A stretch of 64,000 nt of DNA from Patulibacter sp. SYSU D01012 (GCF_017916475.1 NZ_JAFMTB010000001.1:1-64000), one strand, 5' to 3'; counted from the stretch's first letter, positions 45,020-53,854 are shown. Notes: generated by a model not told the origin, from the sequence alone. Numbers and translations: made by a program.

Positions 45020-46452
45020 GCGGGGCGCTCCACGCGGACGCCGCGGACGGCGGTGGCGGCGACGCGGCCGGGGGCGGTCGCCCGCGCTCGCACGCGCAGC
45101 GTCGCCGGTGCGCGGCGCTCCAGCCGGACGGCGAAGGTCCGCCGGCGGGCGGCGCGCGGGCCGAGCGCGGCCACCGGGACGCACGGTCGGGCGCCGGCGG
45201 CGAGCCGCACGCCCCGGGGCAGGACGACGCAGATCCGGGCGCCGCGGACGGTGGCGGCCGTGCGGTTGGTCACCCGCACGGCCAGCCGGGCCCGGCCGCC
45301 CGCGCGCACGCGCGCCGGGGCGGCGACGGCGACCCGCAGCGGACGGCGGTCGGCGGTGCGCGCGACGGGCGGCTCCGGGACCGGCGCCGCCGGCCGCGTC
45401 CGTGCGGCCGAGCCGACGGCGTCGGTGGCCGCCGGCGGTCCGGCGGGATCCGGGGCCGGCGCCGGGTCGACGGCGCGCAGCGTCGCGTCCGCGGCCGGCG
45501 CGTGCAGGCCGTCGACGGTGGCGTCCGCGGCCCGCACGACGAACGTGCCGGCCCGTGCCGGCACGACGGGCACCCGCACGCTGCAGGCGACGTCGCCGGC
45601 GCCGGTGGCGCCCGTCACGGACACGCGCGACGGGCTGTCGGCGCGCACCGTGGCGCCCGCGCAGTCCGTGCGCAGCGGCTGCGAGGCGACGGTCAGGCCC
45701 GCCGGCAGGTCCTGCGTCAGCCGCCAGGCCGGCTTGGCCTCCACGTCCTCCGAGTTGCGGACGGTCAGCGTCAGGACGGTCGGCCGGCCCACCGGCGCGG
45801 ACGGGGCGGAGAACGCGGATTCCATCCGCGGGATCCCGATCAGGTGGACGGCGATGTCGTCGACGTAGCCGTCGTGCTGCGGGGCGGTGACGAGCGTCGC
45901 GGTGACCGTGACCAGCACCGAGCGCGTCCCGACGGGCACGGCGTCCTCGGCGCGACGCGCCACGAAGCCGGTGACGTTGCCGCGCTCGGCCGGCAGGACC
46001 GGCTGGAGCTCCTGCCGCAGCAGCGTGGCGCCGTCGGCGTCCCGCCACTCGGCGACGACGCCCGTGCGGTCCTGCTGCGCGTTGTACCCGCCGAGGAAGG
46101 CGCTCAGGCGACCGCGCACCGTGCCGGTGTCGATCGCGGCGACGTCGTCCGCTCCGAGCGCGATCGTCTGCCGCACGACGCTGACGGGGACGCCGTTCGG
46201 GCCGTGGAGCAGGTACGCGCCGCCGGCGAACGTGCCGCCGCCGATCAGGACGGGCCCCGGGTACCCGCCGCGGCCGTAGAGCTGCCGGACGAGCCCGCCG
46301 GACTGCGCGGTCCACTCCGGTCCGGGCGCGGTCTCGCCGTCCCCGCCGACGACGAGGTTGCCGCCGGTCATCGCTCCGGCCGGCGCGGGCACGGCCGCCA
46401 GAAGCACTGCCGCTGCCGCGACCCCGAACAGCCCACCGAGGCCCAGACGCAT
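45016..46452 (-). CDS. Secreted protein with beta-sandwich and DUF11-like C-terminal domain
   Basis: A 478-residue exported protein, first gene of the copy A operon. Start at ATG 46452 gives a signal peptide LGGLFGVAAAAVLLAAVPAPAGA. The N-terminal half (GGNLVVGGDGETAPGPEW onward, to about 215) resembles a carbohydrate-binding-type beta sandwich with VRQTIALG and TLVTAPQHDGYVDDIAVHL. A middle DUF11-like domain (TLTVRNSEDVEAKPAWRLTQDLP) and a C-terminal one (LAVRVTNRTAATVRGARICVVLP) follow. No anchor. Copy B lacks an equivalent gene. Binding to wall polysaccharide is a guess from the fold. Confidence 0.75.
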   Translation of the reverse strand: MRLGLGGLFGVAAAAVLLAAVPAPAGAMTGGNLVVGGDGETAPGPEWTAQSGGLVRQLYGRGGYPGPVLIGGGTFAGGAYLLHGPNGVPVSVVRQTIALGADDVAAIDTGTVRGRLSAFLGGYNAQQDRTGVVAEWRDADGATLLRQELQPVLPAERGNVTGFVARRAEDAVPVGTRSVLVTVTATLVTAPQHDGYVDDIAVHLIGIPRMESAFSAPSAPVGRPTVLTLTVRNSEDVEAKPAWRLTQDLPAGLTVASQPLRTDCAGATVRADSPSRVSVTGATGAGDVACSVRVPVVPARAGTFVVRAADATVDGLHAPAADATLRAVDPAPAPDPAGPPAATDAVGSAARTRPAAPVPEPPVARTADRRPLRVAVAAPARVRAGGRARLAVRVTNRTAATVRGARICVVLPRGVRLAAGARPCVPVAALGPRAARRRTFAVRLERRAPATLRVRARATAPGRVAATAVRGVRVERPA

Positions 46453-46553
46453 GGTCCTAGTACACCACGCCGTCGCGCGGGACCGCATCAGTGATCGTCC
46501 GGCCGTCGGCTGCGGGGGTTCCCGGGGCACGGGGGTCGCGCGGGGGCCGGCGA

Positions 46554-46574
46554 CGCCCGTCGCCGCGACGGGCG
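46554..46574 (-). terminator. GC hairpin after L,D-transpeptidase gene
   Basis: Nine-base-pair stem CGCCCGTCG/CGACGGGCG with 3-base loop, 68 bases past the stop at 46642. Confidence 0.5.
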
Positions 46575-46641
46575 CCGCCGCCCGAGGGCACGGGCGGGTG
46601 GTCGGCGCGGGCCGGCGCAGGGGGTCGGCGCGACGGGCCCA

Positions 46642-47478
46642 TCATCGGCTGATCCGCACGACGGTGCCGGGGCCCAGCCGCGCGCGCAGCCAGCGGAGCG
46701 TGCGGTTGTCGACGCGCACGCAGCCGTGCGAGCGCGCGGACCCGAGGGGGTCGCCGAGTGCGGCGGGGCCGCGGCCGTGGATGGCGACGACGCCGGGGCC
46801 TCCCCCGTAGTCGTCGAGGACGTTCGAGTAGGCGGTCAGGTGCAGCGCCCCCGGGCCGATGAACCCGCCGGGGTCGCGCTGGTGCGTCGTCTCGTAGACG
46901 GCGAACGTGCCGCGGGGCGTCGGCGTGGCCGGCGCGCCGACGACGACGCGGGCGCGTCGCACCAGGCGGCCGTCGCGCAGGACGCGCAGCTCGCGGGCCC
47001 CCAGGCGGACGCGCACCGCCCACGGGGAGCGCTCGGCCCGCACGGACGCGGCGGGGAGCCAGCCCCGGGTGCCGTTCGGGCGGACCGGCAGCAGCACGCG
47101 GACCCACGCGCGGCCACGGTCGTCGTAGCGGGCGCCGTCGATCGTCAGGCGCGTGGCCTGCCCGGCGTAGCGGGTGCGCACGCCGGCGCGCCAGACCGCC
47201 CGGCCGCCCGGGCGGGCGCGGGCGACGGCGGGCTCGAGCAGCTTGGCGACGAAGGCCCCGGACGCGCCGGGGCGCCGCACGCGGATCGCGGCGCCCGGCG
47301 TGCCGGGGGCCGCGAGCGCCGCGCGCAGCGCCTGCGTCTCCGCGGCCCCGCCGCCGTCCGCGGCCGAGGCCGCGGACGGCGGGACGGCGGCCAGCGCCGC
47401 GACCGCGAGGGCCGCGGCGGCCGCCGCGCGCGGGTGCGGGCCGCGGCCCGCACCCGTGCTCAGGGCGCGGCGGATCAT
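46642..47478 (-). CDS. L,D-transpeptidase (YkuD) with SH3-like domain
   Basis: A 278-residue exported peptidoglycan cross-linking enzyme. Signal peptide about 1-40, an SH3-like domain with VRVLLPVRPNGTRGWLP, then the YkuD domain with the catalytic motif IHGRGPAALGDP...SARSHGCVRVDN (His251, Cys253). The Cys attacks meso-diaminopimelate stems to form 3-3 links or attach proteins. ATG overlaps the stop of the 1244-residue surface-protein gene by 4 bases, so the enzyme is made together with it. A paralogue at 62690-63559 also lies next to a DUF11 protein gene. Confidence 0.93.
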   Translation of the reverse strand: MIRRALSTGAGRGPHPRAAAAAALAVAALAAVPPSAASAADGGGAAETQALRAALAAPGTPGAAIRVRRPGASGAFVAKLLEPAVARARPGGRAVWRAGVRTRYAGQATRLTIDGARYDDRGRAWVRVLLPVRPNGTRGWLPAASVRAERSPWAVRVRLGARELRVLRDGRLVRRARVVVGAPATPTPRGTFAVYETTHQRDPGGFIGPGALHLTAYSNVLDDYGGGPGVVAIHGRGPAALGDPLGSARSHGCVRVDNRTLRWLRARLGPGTVVRISR

Positions 47479-50400
47479 CCGGTGACGTACGACCCGGAGA
47501 GCGCCGTCGGGGCGACGGCCTGCACGCGGACGGAGCGCCGCGCGCGGGCCGTGCGGACGCCCGTCGCCGACGCCGTCGCGCGGTTGACGACGGTGCCCGT
47601 GCGGGCCTCGCGGTCGACGCGCAGCGTCAGGGTGCGGGTGACGGCCTTGCCGGGGGCCAGGCGCCGCGCCGTCCAGCACACCTTGCCGCCGCGCAGGCGG
47701 CCACCGCCGCGCGAGACGACGGTCGTGCCCGCCGGGAGCGTGTCGCAGACGCGCACGCGGTTCGCCACGGCGTTGCCGCGGTTCTTCACCGTCAGGCGGT
47801 ACGTGACGGTGCGCCCGGCACGGACGACCTTCGCGGACGCGCGCTTGACCAGCGACAGGCGGGCGACGCCCTGCTCCTGCTCACCGGCGACGAGCGGCGG
47901 CGTCGGCGGGGCCGGCGGCGTCGTCGGCGGGACGGGCGGCTGCTCGGGCGTCGTCGGCGGCTGCACCGGCGGGTCGCCCGGGCCGATCACGATGCCGGCG
48001 TCGATCGTCAGGTCCTGACCGTCCTTGCCGGTCGGGGACGGGTCGGGCAGCACGATCTCCTGGCTGCGGCCCGTCGTCGCGTCGGCGTCCGAGTCCTCCG
48101 CGGCGCCCACGCCGTCGGCGCGCGTCGTCGTGAAGCGCGTGCCGGTCGGCAGCCCATCCTTGTGGAACGTGACGACGTAGCGGCCGCTGACCAGGTCGTG
48201 CACGCCGGCGTCCTGCCCGGCCTGCGTCGAGCTCGTGAACAGGTACTTGCCGTCGGCGTCCGTCCGGGTCTCCAGCGAGATCTCGCGGCCGTGCTTGTCG
48301 GTGCCCGTCAGGGTCACGCGCACGTTCGGCAGCGGCTTCTCGTCGGCGTCCTGGCGGCCGTCCTGGTTGGCGTCCTCCCACACGTAGTCGCCGATCGAGC
48401 TGGCGACGACGCGGATGGTGCGGACGTTCGAGACGGCCCCGAGCGAGCCGCCGGTGTAGCGGACCGCGGCGGTGTTGGAGTACAGGTCGCCGGACGCGTT
48501 GCCGCGCGGCTGCAGGCGGACGTCGAAGTCGACGTCCTCGCCGGCGGCGAGCGGGGTCGTCCGCTGGACGCGGACGGCGGTGGCGTCCTCGAGCGCGTCG
48601 GGGCACCCGGCGTCGCCGAGCTCGGACTCCAGGCACCAGTCGTAGCCGGCCGGCAGCGGCCCGTAGCCCGTGCTGGACTGCGGGTCGGTGGCGGCGAAGA
48701 CGGCCGCGGGCGGCGCGTCGGTGTAGCGGACGGTCTCGCCGTCGGAGACGTCGACGCCGGCGAGCGGGACGGTCCCCGCGAACGCCGTGGCCGGGTCGCG
48801 GCCGACGGTCCCGCCGTGCGTCTGGCCGTCACCCGCGAACGGCAGGACGTCGATGACGTCGACGCCGTTGGCCGCGTTCTCGGTCAGGTTGGCGTACGTG
48901 ACGGTGTAGCGGAGCGCGTCCTCGGGCTCGACGAACAGCTGGCGGGTGCTCTTGGACACCCGCACGCCGCCCGGCGACTGCAGGCGCACGGTCTGGCGCG
49001 AGAAGTGCTGGTCGCCGGTCGTCGTCGGGTTCGTGGGGAACTCGTCCAGGCCGTCGGTGTCCTCGGCGCTGTCGACGATGGCGCCGTTGACCAGGTCGCC
49101 GGCCTTCGTCTCGACGGTGGTGGCCCAGTACGTCAGCTGCGGCTCCTCGCCGCGGACCATCTTCGGGATCCGCCAGGTCAGGATCTCGCGGCCGTCGGCG
49201 TCGGTGGAGACCGTCGGCGCGATGCCGTCCGGGCCGGTGGGCGCGGAGGCGTCGAACTGCATGCCCTCGGGCAGGCGGTCGCGGACGACGACGTTCGTCG
49301 CCGTCGGGTTCGCGATCGCGTCGCTCGGGGTGCTCACGCGGGGCGACAGGCCGAACTGCACGCGGCCGCCCGAGACGATCGACACCGGGCTGCCGGGGTT
49401 CGCGGCGGGCGTCAGCGCGACCTTCTGCAGCGACACGGTGATGCCGTTCACGCGGGCGCGGTCGCCCGTGCCGCGGTCACCGTGGGTGGCGGGCGCGTAG
49501 CCGCTGGCCTTCCACGCGCCGCCCTCGGCCTGCGTGCCGAGGAAGTTGGCGACCGTCGTGCCGTTCGGCGCGTCGGCGGCGACCTTCATGTTCGCCAGGA
49601 AGCTCAGCGAGACGTCGGTGAACTGCTCGGGCAGGTCGCGCAGCAGACGGATGCGGATCTTCGTGACCGTGCCCAGGTCGGCCGGCGGGGTGGTCGTCCA
49701 GGTGTCGGACGCGTCCGTGCAGGCGGTGCGGGCGCGGTCGGCGGCCCAACGGGTCTCGTCGTCACCGGTCGGCGCGGCCTCGGTGCCGTACTCGACGACG
49801 TAGTCCTCGCCGGCGGTCCAGCCGGACGGGACGGAGGCGGCGCGGACGGGGGCGGCCCCGGCGTCCAGGCCCTCGCGCGTCAGGCTGAGCGTGCGGCGGT
49901 CCCACACGTCGCACAGCGCGCCGGTCTGGCGGCGGCCGGTGATCGTCAGGCGCGTGGAGATGCGCTGGCCGGCGAGCACCTGGCCGTTGCCGTCGTCGTC
50001 CGCGGTCTGGGTGGCGAGCCGGCCGTCGGTGGCGGTGCGCAGGCGCTTGCCGAAGCGGATGCCGCCGAAGTCGACGCCGCTGTCGGCGGTCAGGTTGTAG
50101 GCGCGGGAGTTGTTGCCCGCGTCGTCGCCCTCGAACGGCACGCGGTCGCCGTCGGCGGCCTGCGCCCCGGCGTCGAAGCGGTCGATGACGTTGACCGTGT
50201 TGCGCTGGCGCTCGTCGCCCGTGATCACGTCGGTGCGCGGCACCCGGACGCGGAGCGTCAGGTGCGCCACGTTGGGGTTCGTGGACGAGGCGCCGTTGCG
50301 GAGCTTCGTGATCGTGATGCGCACGCGCTTGCCGTCGAGCACGCACGTCGCCTCGGTGCCCTCGCGGTTCCCGCAGCCGACGAACTCGACGTTCGGGCTG

Positions 50401-51209
50401 ATGCCGGACAGGTCGTCCTCGAGCGTGATCGGCACGTCCGGCAGGGCGAAGCCGCGCTGGCCGTAGGTGCTGCGCCGCGACTGCGGCACGACGACGTCGA
50501 TCGGGTAGGCGATGTCGTAGTCGGCGGTGTTCGCGTTGCCCGCGCGCGAGATCGACGGCTGGTTCTTCTGGAAGTCCAGGAACGGCGCCGAGCGGATCGT
50601 CACTGGGCGCGGCGTGGCCTTCGCGGCCGGCGACTCGGCGTCGCCGGAGTGCGCGACGACGGACACGGCGTCCGCCGGGGCGGTCGCGACCGTGCCGTCC
50701 GCCACGCCGTCGGCCGACGCGGTCAGCGTGAAGTTGAGCGTCGTGCCGGTCTGGCCCTTGCCGCCGGAGGGGACGAACACGCAGGTCAGCGTGCGGCCGT
50801 CGATCCCCCAGCCCGGGCCCTTGCAGTAGGCGGGCACGTCGTCGGCGCGCCAGGACAGGCCCTCGGCGAGCGTCTGCTTGAACGTCACCTTGTCGAACGT
50901 GCCCTGCTGGCCCGTCGTCTCGTTGACGTTGACGCTCCAGCGGTAGGAGACGGTGTCGTTCGTCCGCACGACGTCGTCGGAAGCGGTCGTGTCGCGGCCC
51001 GGGCCGGCGGTCGCGTCCCACGGGGCCGTGCCCGTGACGGACTGATCCAGGGCCACCTGCGTCGACAGCGCGGCGTCCGCGGCGGCGGGCACCGCGGCGA
51101 GGGCCGCGACGGCCACGAGCGGGGCAGCGGCCCGCAGCATCCGCCGGCGCCCGCGGGGACGGTCGGATGACGGCACTGTTCGCGGCGTTCGAGGAATCGG
51201 GTTCTCCAT
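47475..51209 (-). CDS. Large DUF11/SdrD_B-type surface protein
   Basis: A 1244-residue exported protein. Signal peptide about 24-47 (LRAAAPLVAVAALAAVPAAADA), several beta domains resembling DUF11 (for example around 720-830), an SdrD_B/collagen-binding-like domain at about 935-1060 (SIGDYVWEDANQDGRQDADEKPLPNVRVTLTG), a Pro-rich linker (PPVQPPTTPEQPPVPP) and a final DUF11 domain (VTYRLTVKNRGNAVANRVRVCDTLP). It ends in SGSYVTG with no LPXTG or membrane helix. Such proteins form stalks or adhesins. Co-translated with an L,D-transpeptidase that could anchor it. AAGAGAAGAGAG precedes the ATG. Confidence 0.9.
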   Translation of the reverse strand: MENPIPRTPRTVPSSDRPRGRRRMLRAAAPLVAVAALAAVPAAADAALSTQVALDQSVTGTAPWDATAGPGRDTTASDDVVRTNDTVSYRWSVNVNETTGQQGTFDKVTFKQTLAEGLSWRADDVPAYCKGPGWGIDGRTLTCVFVPSGGKGQTGTTLNFTLTASADGVADGTVATAPADAVSVVAHSGDAESPAAKATPRPVTIRSAPFLDFQKNQPSISRAGNANTADYDIAYPIDVVVPQSRRSTYGQRGFALPDVPITLEDDLSGISPNVEFVGCGNREGTEATCVLDGKRVRITITKLRNGASSTNPNVAHLTLRVRVPRTDVITGDERQRNTVNVIDRFDAGAQAADGDRVPFEGDDAGNNSRAYNLTADSGVDFGGIRFGKRLRTATDGRLATQTADDDGNGQVLAGQRISTRLTITGRRQTGALCDVWDRRTLSLTREGLDAGAAPVRAASVPSGWTAGEDYVVEYGTEAAPTGDDETRWAADRARTACTDASDTWTTTPPADLGTVTKIRIRLLRDLPEQFTDVSLSFLANMKVAADAPNGTTVANFLGTQAEGGAWKASGYAPATHGDRGTGDRARVNGITVSLQKVALTPAANPGSPVSIVSGGRVQFGLSPRVSTPSDAIANPTATNVVVRDRLPEGMQFDASAPTGPDGIAPTVSTDADGREILTWRIPKMVRGEEPQLTYWATTVETKAGDLVNGAIVDSAEDTDGLDEFPTNPTTTGDQHFSRQTVRLQSPGGVRVSKSTRQLFVEPEDALRYTVTYANLTENAANGVDVIDVLPFAGDGQTHGGTVGRDPATAFAGTVPLAGVDVSDGETVRYTDAPPAAVFAATDPQSSTGYGPLPAGYDWCLESELGDAGCPDALEDATAVRVQRTTPLAAGEDVDFDVRLQPRGNASGDLYSNTAAVRYTGGSLGAVSNVRTIRVVASSIGDYVWEDANQDGRQDADEKPLPNVRVTLTGTDKHGREISLETRTDADGKYLFTSSTQAGQDAGVHDLVSGRYVVTFHKDGLPTGTRFTTTRADGVGAAEDSDADATTGRSQEIVLPDPSPTGKDGQDLTIDAGIVIGPGDPPVQPPTTPEQPPVPPTTPPAPPTPPLVAGEQEQGVARLSLVKRASAKVVRAGRTVTYRLTVKNRGNAVANRVRVCDTLPAGTTVVSRGGGRLRGGKVCWTARRLAPGKAVTRTLTLRVDREARTGTVVNRATASATGVRTARARRSVRVQAVAPTALSGSYVTG

Positions 51210-51254
51210 GCTCTCTTCTCTTGGGACGGGGGATCACGGCGCCGCACGGCGCGA

Positions 51255-51312
51255 CGCCTCCGGGGCCTTGTCGGGGCGGGCGCGGGATCTCCCCCCCCCC
51301 TCTGTTTTCGGA
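51255..51312. repeat. Dispersed ~58-bp element with poly-C core, copy 1
   Basis: Starts CGCCTCCGGGGCC, contains ten C residues (51291-51300) and ends TGTTTTCGG. A related copy is at 53756-53812 in the same orientation. The two flank the repeat-rich tract. Confidence 0.6.
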
Positions 51313-51432
51313 GGGGGCGGCGGGGCGGGCGGGGGCGGGCGCCGAGGCGGGGGAGCGGGGCGGGGAGCGGGGCGGCGGAGCGGGGCCGGGGAACGGGGCG
51401 GGACGCCGCGGGCCGGGGAGGGCGCGGGCCGG

Positions 51433-51550
51433 GAGACCAGGGAGGGCGAGACCGCGGCGGGTCCGGGCCGGAACACCAGGGAGGGCGAGACCGCTGCGGG
51501 TCCGGGCCGAAACACCAGGGAGGGCGAGACCGCGGCGGGTCGGGGCCGGT
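51433..51550. repeat. 39-bp tandem repeat, three copies
   Basis: Unit ACCAGGGAGGGCGAGACCGC onward, repeated at 51436, 51475 and 51514 with few changes. The unit is a multiple of three but no plausible gene runs through it. Confidence 0.8.
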
Positions 51551-51594
51551 CGGGGCCGCACAGAGGCGGGCGGCACGCTGGGTCGGCAGCGCCG

Positions 51595-51930
51595 GACGAG
51601 GCGTCGGCCGGCAGGGCCGGCCCAGGCCCGGCGGGATCAGCTCAGGCCGGGCGGGGCCGGCGAGGCGTCGGCCGGCGAGACCGGTCCCGGGCCCGGCGGG
51701 ATCAGCTCAGGCCCGGCGGGGCCGACGAGGCGTCGGCCGGCGGAGCCGGTCCCGGGCCCGGCGGGGCCTGCTCAGGCCGGGCGGGGCCGACGAGGCGTCG
51801 GCCGGCGGAGCCGGTCCCGGGCCCGGCGGGGCCTGCTCAGGCCGGGCGGGGCCGGCGAGGCGTCGGCCGGCGGGGCCGGCCCAGGCCCGGCGGGCCCTGC
51901 TCAGGCCCGGCGGGGCCGACGAGGCGTCGG
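51595..51930. repeat. 64/65-bp tandem repeat, five copies plus partial
   Basis: Units start at 51595, 51659, 51724, 51789, 51854 and (partial) 51918, each beginning GRCGAGGCGTCGG. Internal GGTCCCGGGCCCGG segments are self-complementary. Unit length is not divisible by three, so the array is not coding. It belongs to a 1422-base stretch (51210-52631) without a gene. Confidence 0.9.
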
Positions 51931-52239
51931 TTCGCGGGGCGCGGCGGGGTCGATCGGCGTCGCGACCCGGGACGTGGGGCCGATCGGCGTCGACAGCCGA
52001 CGCACATCGACCCCACCCCTGAACGCCCGACGCACATCGACCCCGCGGCCGCCTCGACGGGACCGTCGGCGTCGCCGCTGACCCCGGGCACCCCGCCAGC
52101 CGTCCCGCCGCCCGTCGCCGCCCCGCTGCCCGACGCGCCTCCGCCCCACGCCGCCCCGCCGTCCCGCCAAGCACCCCGTCGCGCGCGTCCGCCCCGTCCC
52201 GCCGCCGCCTCCACGCCGTCCCTCCGCTCGACGCGCCTC

Positions 52240-52530
52240 CTCGGCTCCCTCACGCCCCTCCGCCTGCCGCGCGCCTCCGCCCGCCGCGCCCCTCGGCTCC
52301 CTCGCGCCCGCCGCCTGCCGCGCGCCTCCGCCCGCCGGGCCCCTCCGCTCCCTCACGCCCCGCCGCGCGCCGCGCGCCTCCGCCCGCCGCGCCCCTCCGC
52401 TCCCTCACGCCCCGCCGCCCGCCGCGCCCCTCCGCCTGCCGCGCGCCTCCGCCCGCCGCGCCCCTCCGCTCCCTCACGCCCCGCCGCCCACCGCGCGCCT
52501 CCGCCCGCCGCGCGCTCCGCCCGCCGCACC
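52240..52530. repeat. ~52-bp C-rich tandem repeat, about five copies
   Basis: The segment GCGCGCCTCCGCCCGCC recurs at 52269, 52320, 52372, 52441 and 52493, separated by CTCCCTCACGCCCCGCC-type sequence. Spacing is 51-52 bases with one 69-base variant. No gene is evident here. Confidence 0.8.
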
Positions 52531-52574
52531 CTCCGCCCCGTCGCGCCCCGCCGCGACCGCCGCCCCGGCTCGAT

Positions 52575-52593
52575 CGATCGGAAGTTCGAATCG
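52575..52593. repeat. 19-bp direct repeat, copy 1, upstream of small HTH gene
   Basis: CGATCGGAAGTTCGAATCG, with a TTCGAA core, matches 17 of 19 bases of the copy at 52975-52993. It sits 39 bases before the GTG start of the HTH gene and may be its operator. Confidence 0.6.
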
Positions 52594-52631
52594 CCGGCGC
52601 AGCGCGGCCCTCGGCGGGCGAGACTGGAGCC

Positions 52632-53015
52632 GTGGACCGGCAGGGAGACGGGGGAAGCGCGGCGTACGAGGACATCCGGCGCCGCATCGAGGGGCGGATC
52701 CGGGAGCTGGCGCCGCTCGTCGAGGAGGACGAGCGCCTGCGGGCCGTGCTGCGCGCGTTCGACGACGCGCTCGGCGGCGAACGGCCCGCCCGCGAGCGCG
52801 TGCCGCAGCTGGCGGCGCTGGTCGCGGAGCGCCCCGGCATCAGCCAGCGCGACGCCGCCCGCGAGCTGGGCCTGGAGCGCACCGCCATCTATCCCGTCGT
52901 ACGTCGCGCGGTGGCCCGGGGCCAGGTCGTCAAGCGCGACGGAGCGCTGCACCCCGCGCGGTCGCGGTCGGGGCCGATCGGGACTTCGAATCGACGCGCG
53001 GCCGAGGCGGCCTAG
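52632..53015 (+). CDS. Small winged-helix/HTH DNA-binding protein
   Basis: A 127-residue putative regulator with GTG start. The N-terminal helix EDIRRRIEGRIRELAPLVEEDERLRAVLRAF looks like a dimerisation coil; residues about 60-110 form a winged helix (AALVAERPGISQRDAARELGLERTAIYPVVRRAVARGQVVKRDGAL). The last 15 residues are encoded across the second copy of the 19-bp repeat. The gene is an island between two repeat arrays. No partner gene is adjacent; autoregulation through the flanking repeats is an inference. Confidence 0.7.
   Translation: MDRQGDGGSAAYEDIRRRIEGRIRELAPLVEEDERLRAVLRAFDDALGGERPARERVPQLAALVAERPGISQRDAARELGLERTAIYPVVRRAVARGQVVKRDGALHPARSRSGPIGTSNRRAAEAA
52975..52993. repeat. 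19-bp direct repeat, copy 2, at 3' end of small HTH gene
   Basis: CGATCGGGACTTCGAATCG lies inside the last codons of the HTH gene, 400 bases from copy 1 and in the same orientation. Confidence 0.6.
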
Positions 53016-53212
53016 TGTCCTGCCGGGTCCCCGTGGAGGGGGAAGCCTCGCCGCCCGGCAGGCCCACGGGACCCCGTTGGACCCGGTTACGGGGGGCGCC
53101 GCGCCACGGGTGGCGGCGCCCCTCGGCTGCTCGCCGTCCTCCCGACGCGTCCGGTGCCCCGCCCCGGCCGGCACGGCCTGCGCCCCGGCCAGCGGGACCC
53201 GCCGGCCCGCCG

Positions 53213-53345
53213 GCCAGGGCCTGACGTCCCCGTCAGCGCGGTGCGCCGGCGGCCGGCCAGGGCCCGCCGTCCCCGCCAGCGCGGTCCGCCTGCGGCCCAG
53301 CAGGGCCTGCCACCCCCGCTAGCGCGGCCCGCCAGGGCTCGCCGT
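53213..53345. repeat. Degenerate ~43-bp tandem repeat
   Basis: Three to four imperfect units, each with GCCAGGGCC followed by GTCCCCG-CAGCGCGGT. It ends at the stop of the LysR-domain gene. Bases 53016-53344 hold no other feature. Confidence 0.65.
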
Positions 53346-53719
53346 CACCGCTCGTGCGACCCGCCGTCCGCGTCGGCCTGCCCGGCGGCGAGCGCGTTGA
53401 AGCGGTCGGCCTGCGCCAGCAGCTCGCGCGCGTGCGGGAGCAGCGCGGCCCCGGCGGCCGAGAGCGTGACGCGGCCGCCGCCGCGCACGAACAGCTCGAC
53501 GCCGAGCTCCTCCTCGAGTCGCCGGATCTGCTGGCTGAGCGTCGGCTGGGACACGTGCTGTCGCACCGCCGAACGGCCGAAGTGCAGATCGCGGGCCAGC
53601 TCGACGAAGAAGCGCACGCGGCGCAGGTCGGCGGTGCCGCGCGGGGTCACGCGGCGGCGGGGCGGGACGTGGGCGGCGCGACGGCGCGGCCGGACGGGCG
53701 GGGTGAACGGAGCGAGCAT
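53345..53719 (-). CDS. LysR-type DNA-binding domain protein lacking effector domain
   Basis: A 124-residue protein whose residues about 30-90 are a good LysR helix-turn-helix: DLRRVRFFVELARDLHFGRSAVRQHVSQPTLSQQIRRLEEELGVELF. Full LysR regulators are about 300 residues; here the chain stops about 35 residues past the HTH, within the linker helix, so the inducer-binding domain is missing. Start uncertain: ATG 53719 or GTG 53650. It lies directly upstream of a repeat array and downstream of a pseudogene relic, so it is probably a truncated gene, though it could act as a stand-alone DNA-binding protein. Confidence 0.65.
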   Translation of the reverse strand: MLAPFTPPVRPRRRAAHVPPRRRVTPRGTADLRRVRFFVELARDLHFGRSAVRQHVSQPTLSQQIRRLEEELGVELFVRGGGRVTLSAAGAALLPHARELLAQADRFNALAAGQADADGGSHER

Positions 53720-53755
53720 CGGAACATGAGGCCGGCGCCGGGTCGCGGTGGGCGG

Positions 53756-53812
53756 CGCCTCCGGGGCCCTGTCGCGGCCGCCCCCGCGCTTCCCCCCCCT
53801 CGTGTTCGGCGG
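53756..53812. repeat. Dispersed ~58-bp element with poly-C core, copy 2
   Basis: CGCCTCCGGGGCCCTGTCG followed by a poly-C run and GTGTTCGG, related to 51255-51312. Confidence 0.6.
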
Positions 53813-53854
53813 CCCGGGCCGCGGGCGGGGACGGCCCGGGGCGCGGCCGCCGGT

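Noticed and set aside
48162-51170. 1002-codon plus-strand frame opposite the large surface protein
   Set aside because: No start signal, no domain, composition of an antisense frame; the minus-strand protein has signal peptide and SdrD_B/DUF11 domains.
47475-51209. Search for an LPXTG-type sortase signal in the large surface proteins
   Set aside because: No LPXTG or close variant followed by a hydrophobic segment and basic tail at either the 47475 or the 57468 C-terminus.
51595-51930. Regular ~65-bp repeats considered as a CRISPR array
   Set aside because: The units are contiguous, with no unique spacers, and no cas genes are present.
52581-52593. TTCGAATC resembling a tRNA T-loop, also at 52985
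   Set aside because: The flanking bases cannot form the T-stem and no acceptor or anticodon arms are present; the sequence is part of a 19-bp direct repeat.
52575-52993. Direct repeats considered as phage or integrative-element attachment sites
   Set aside because: Only 400 bases lie between them and there is no integrase, recombinase or tRNA; operator or local duplication is simpler.
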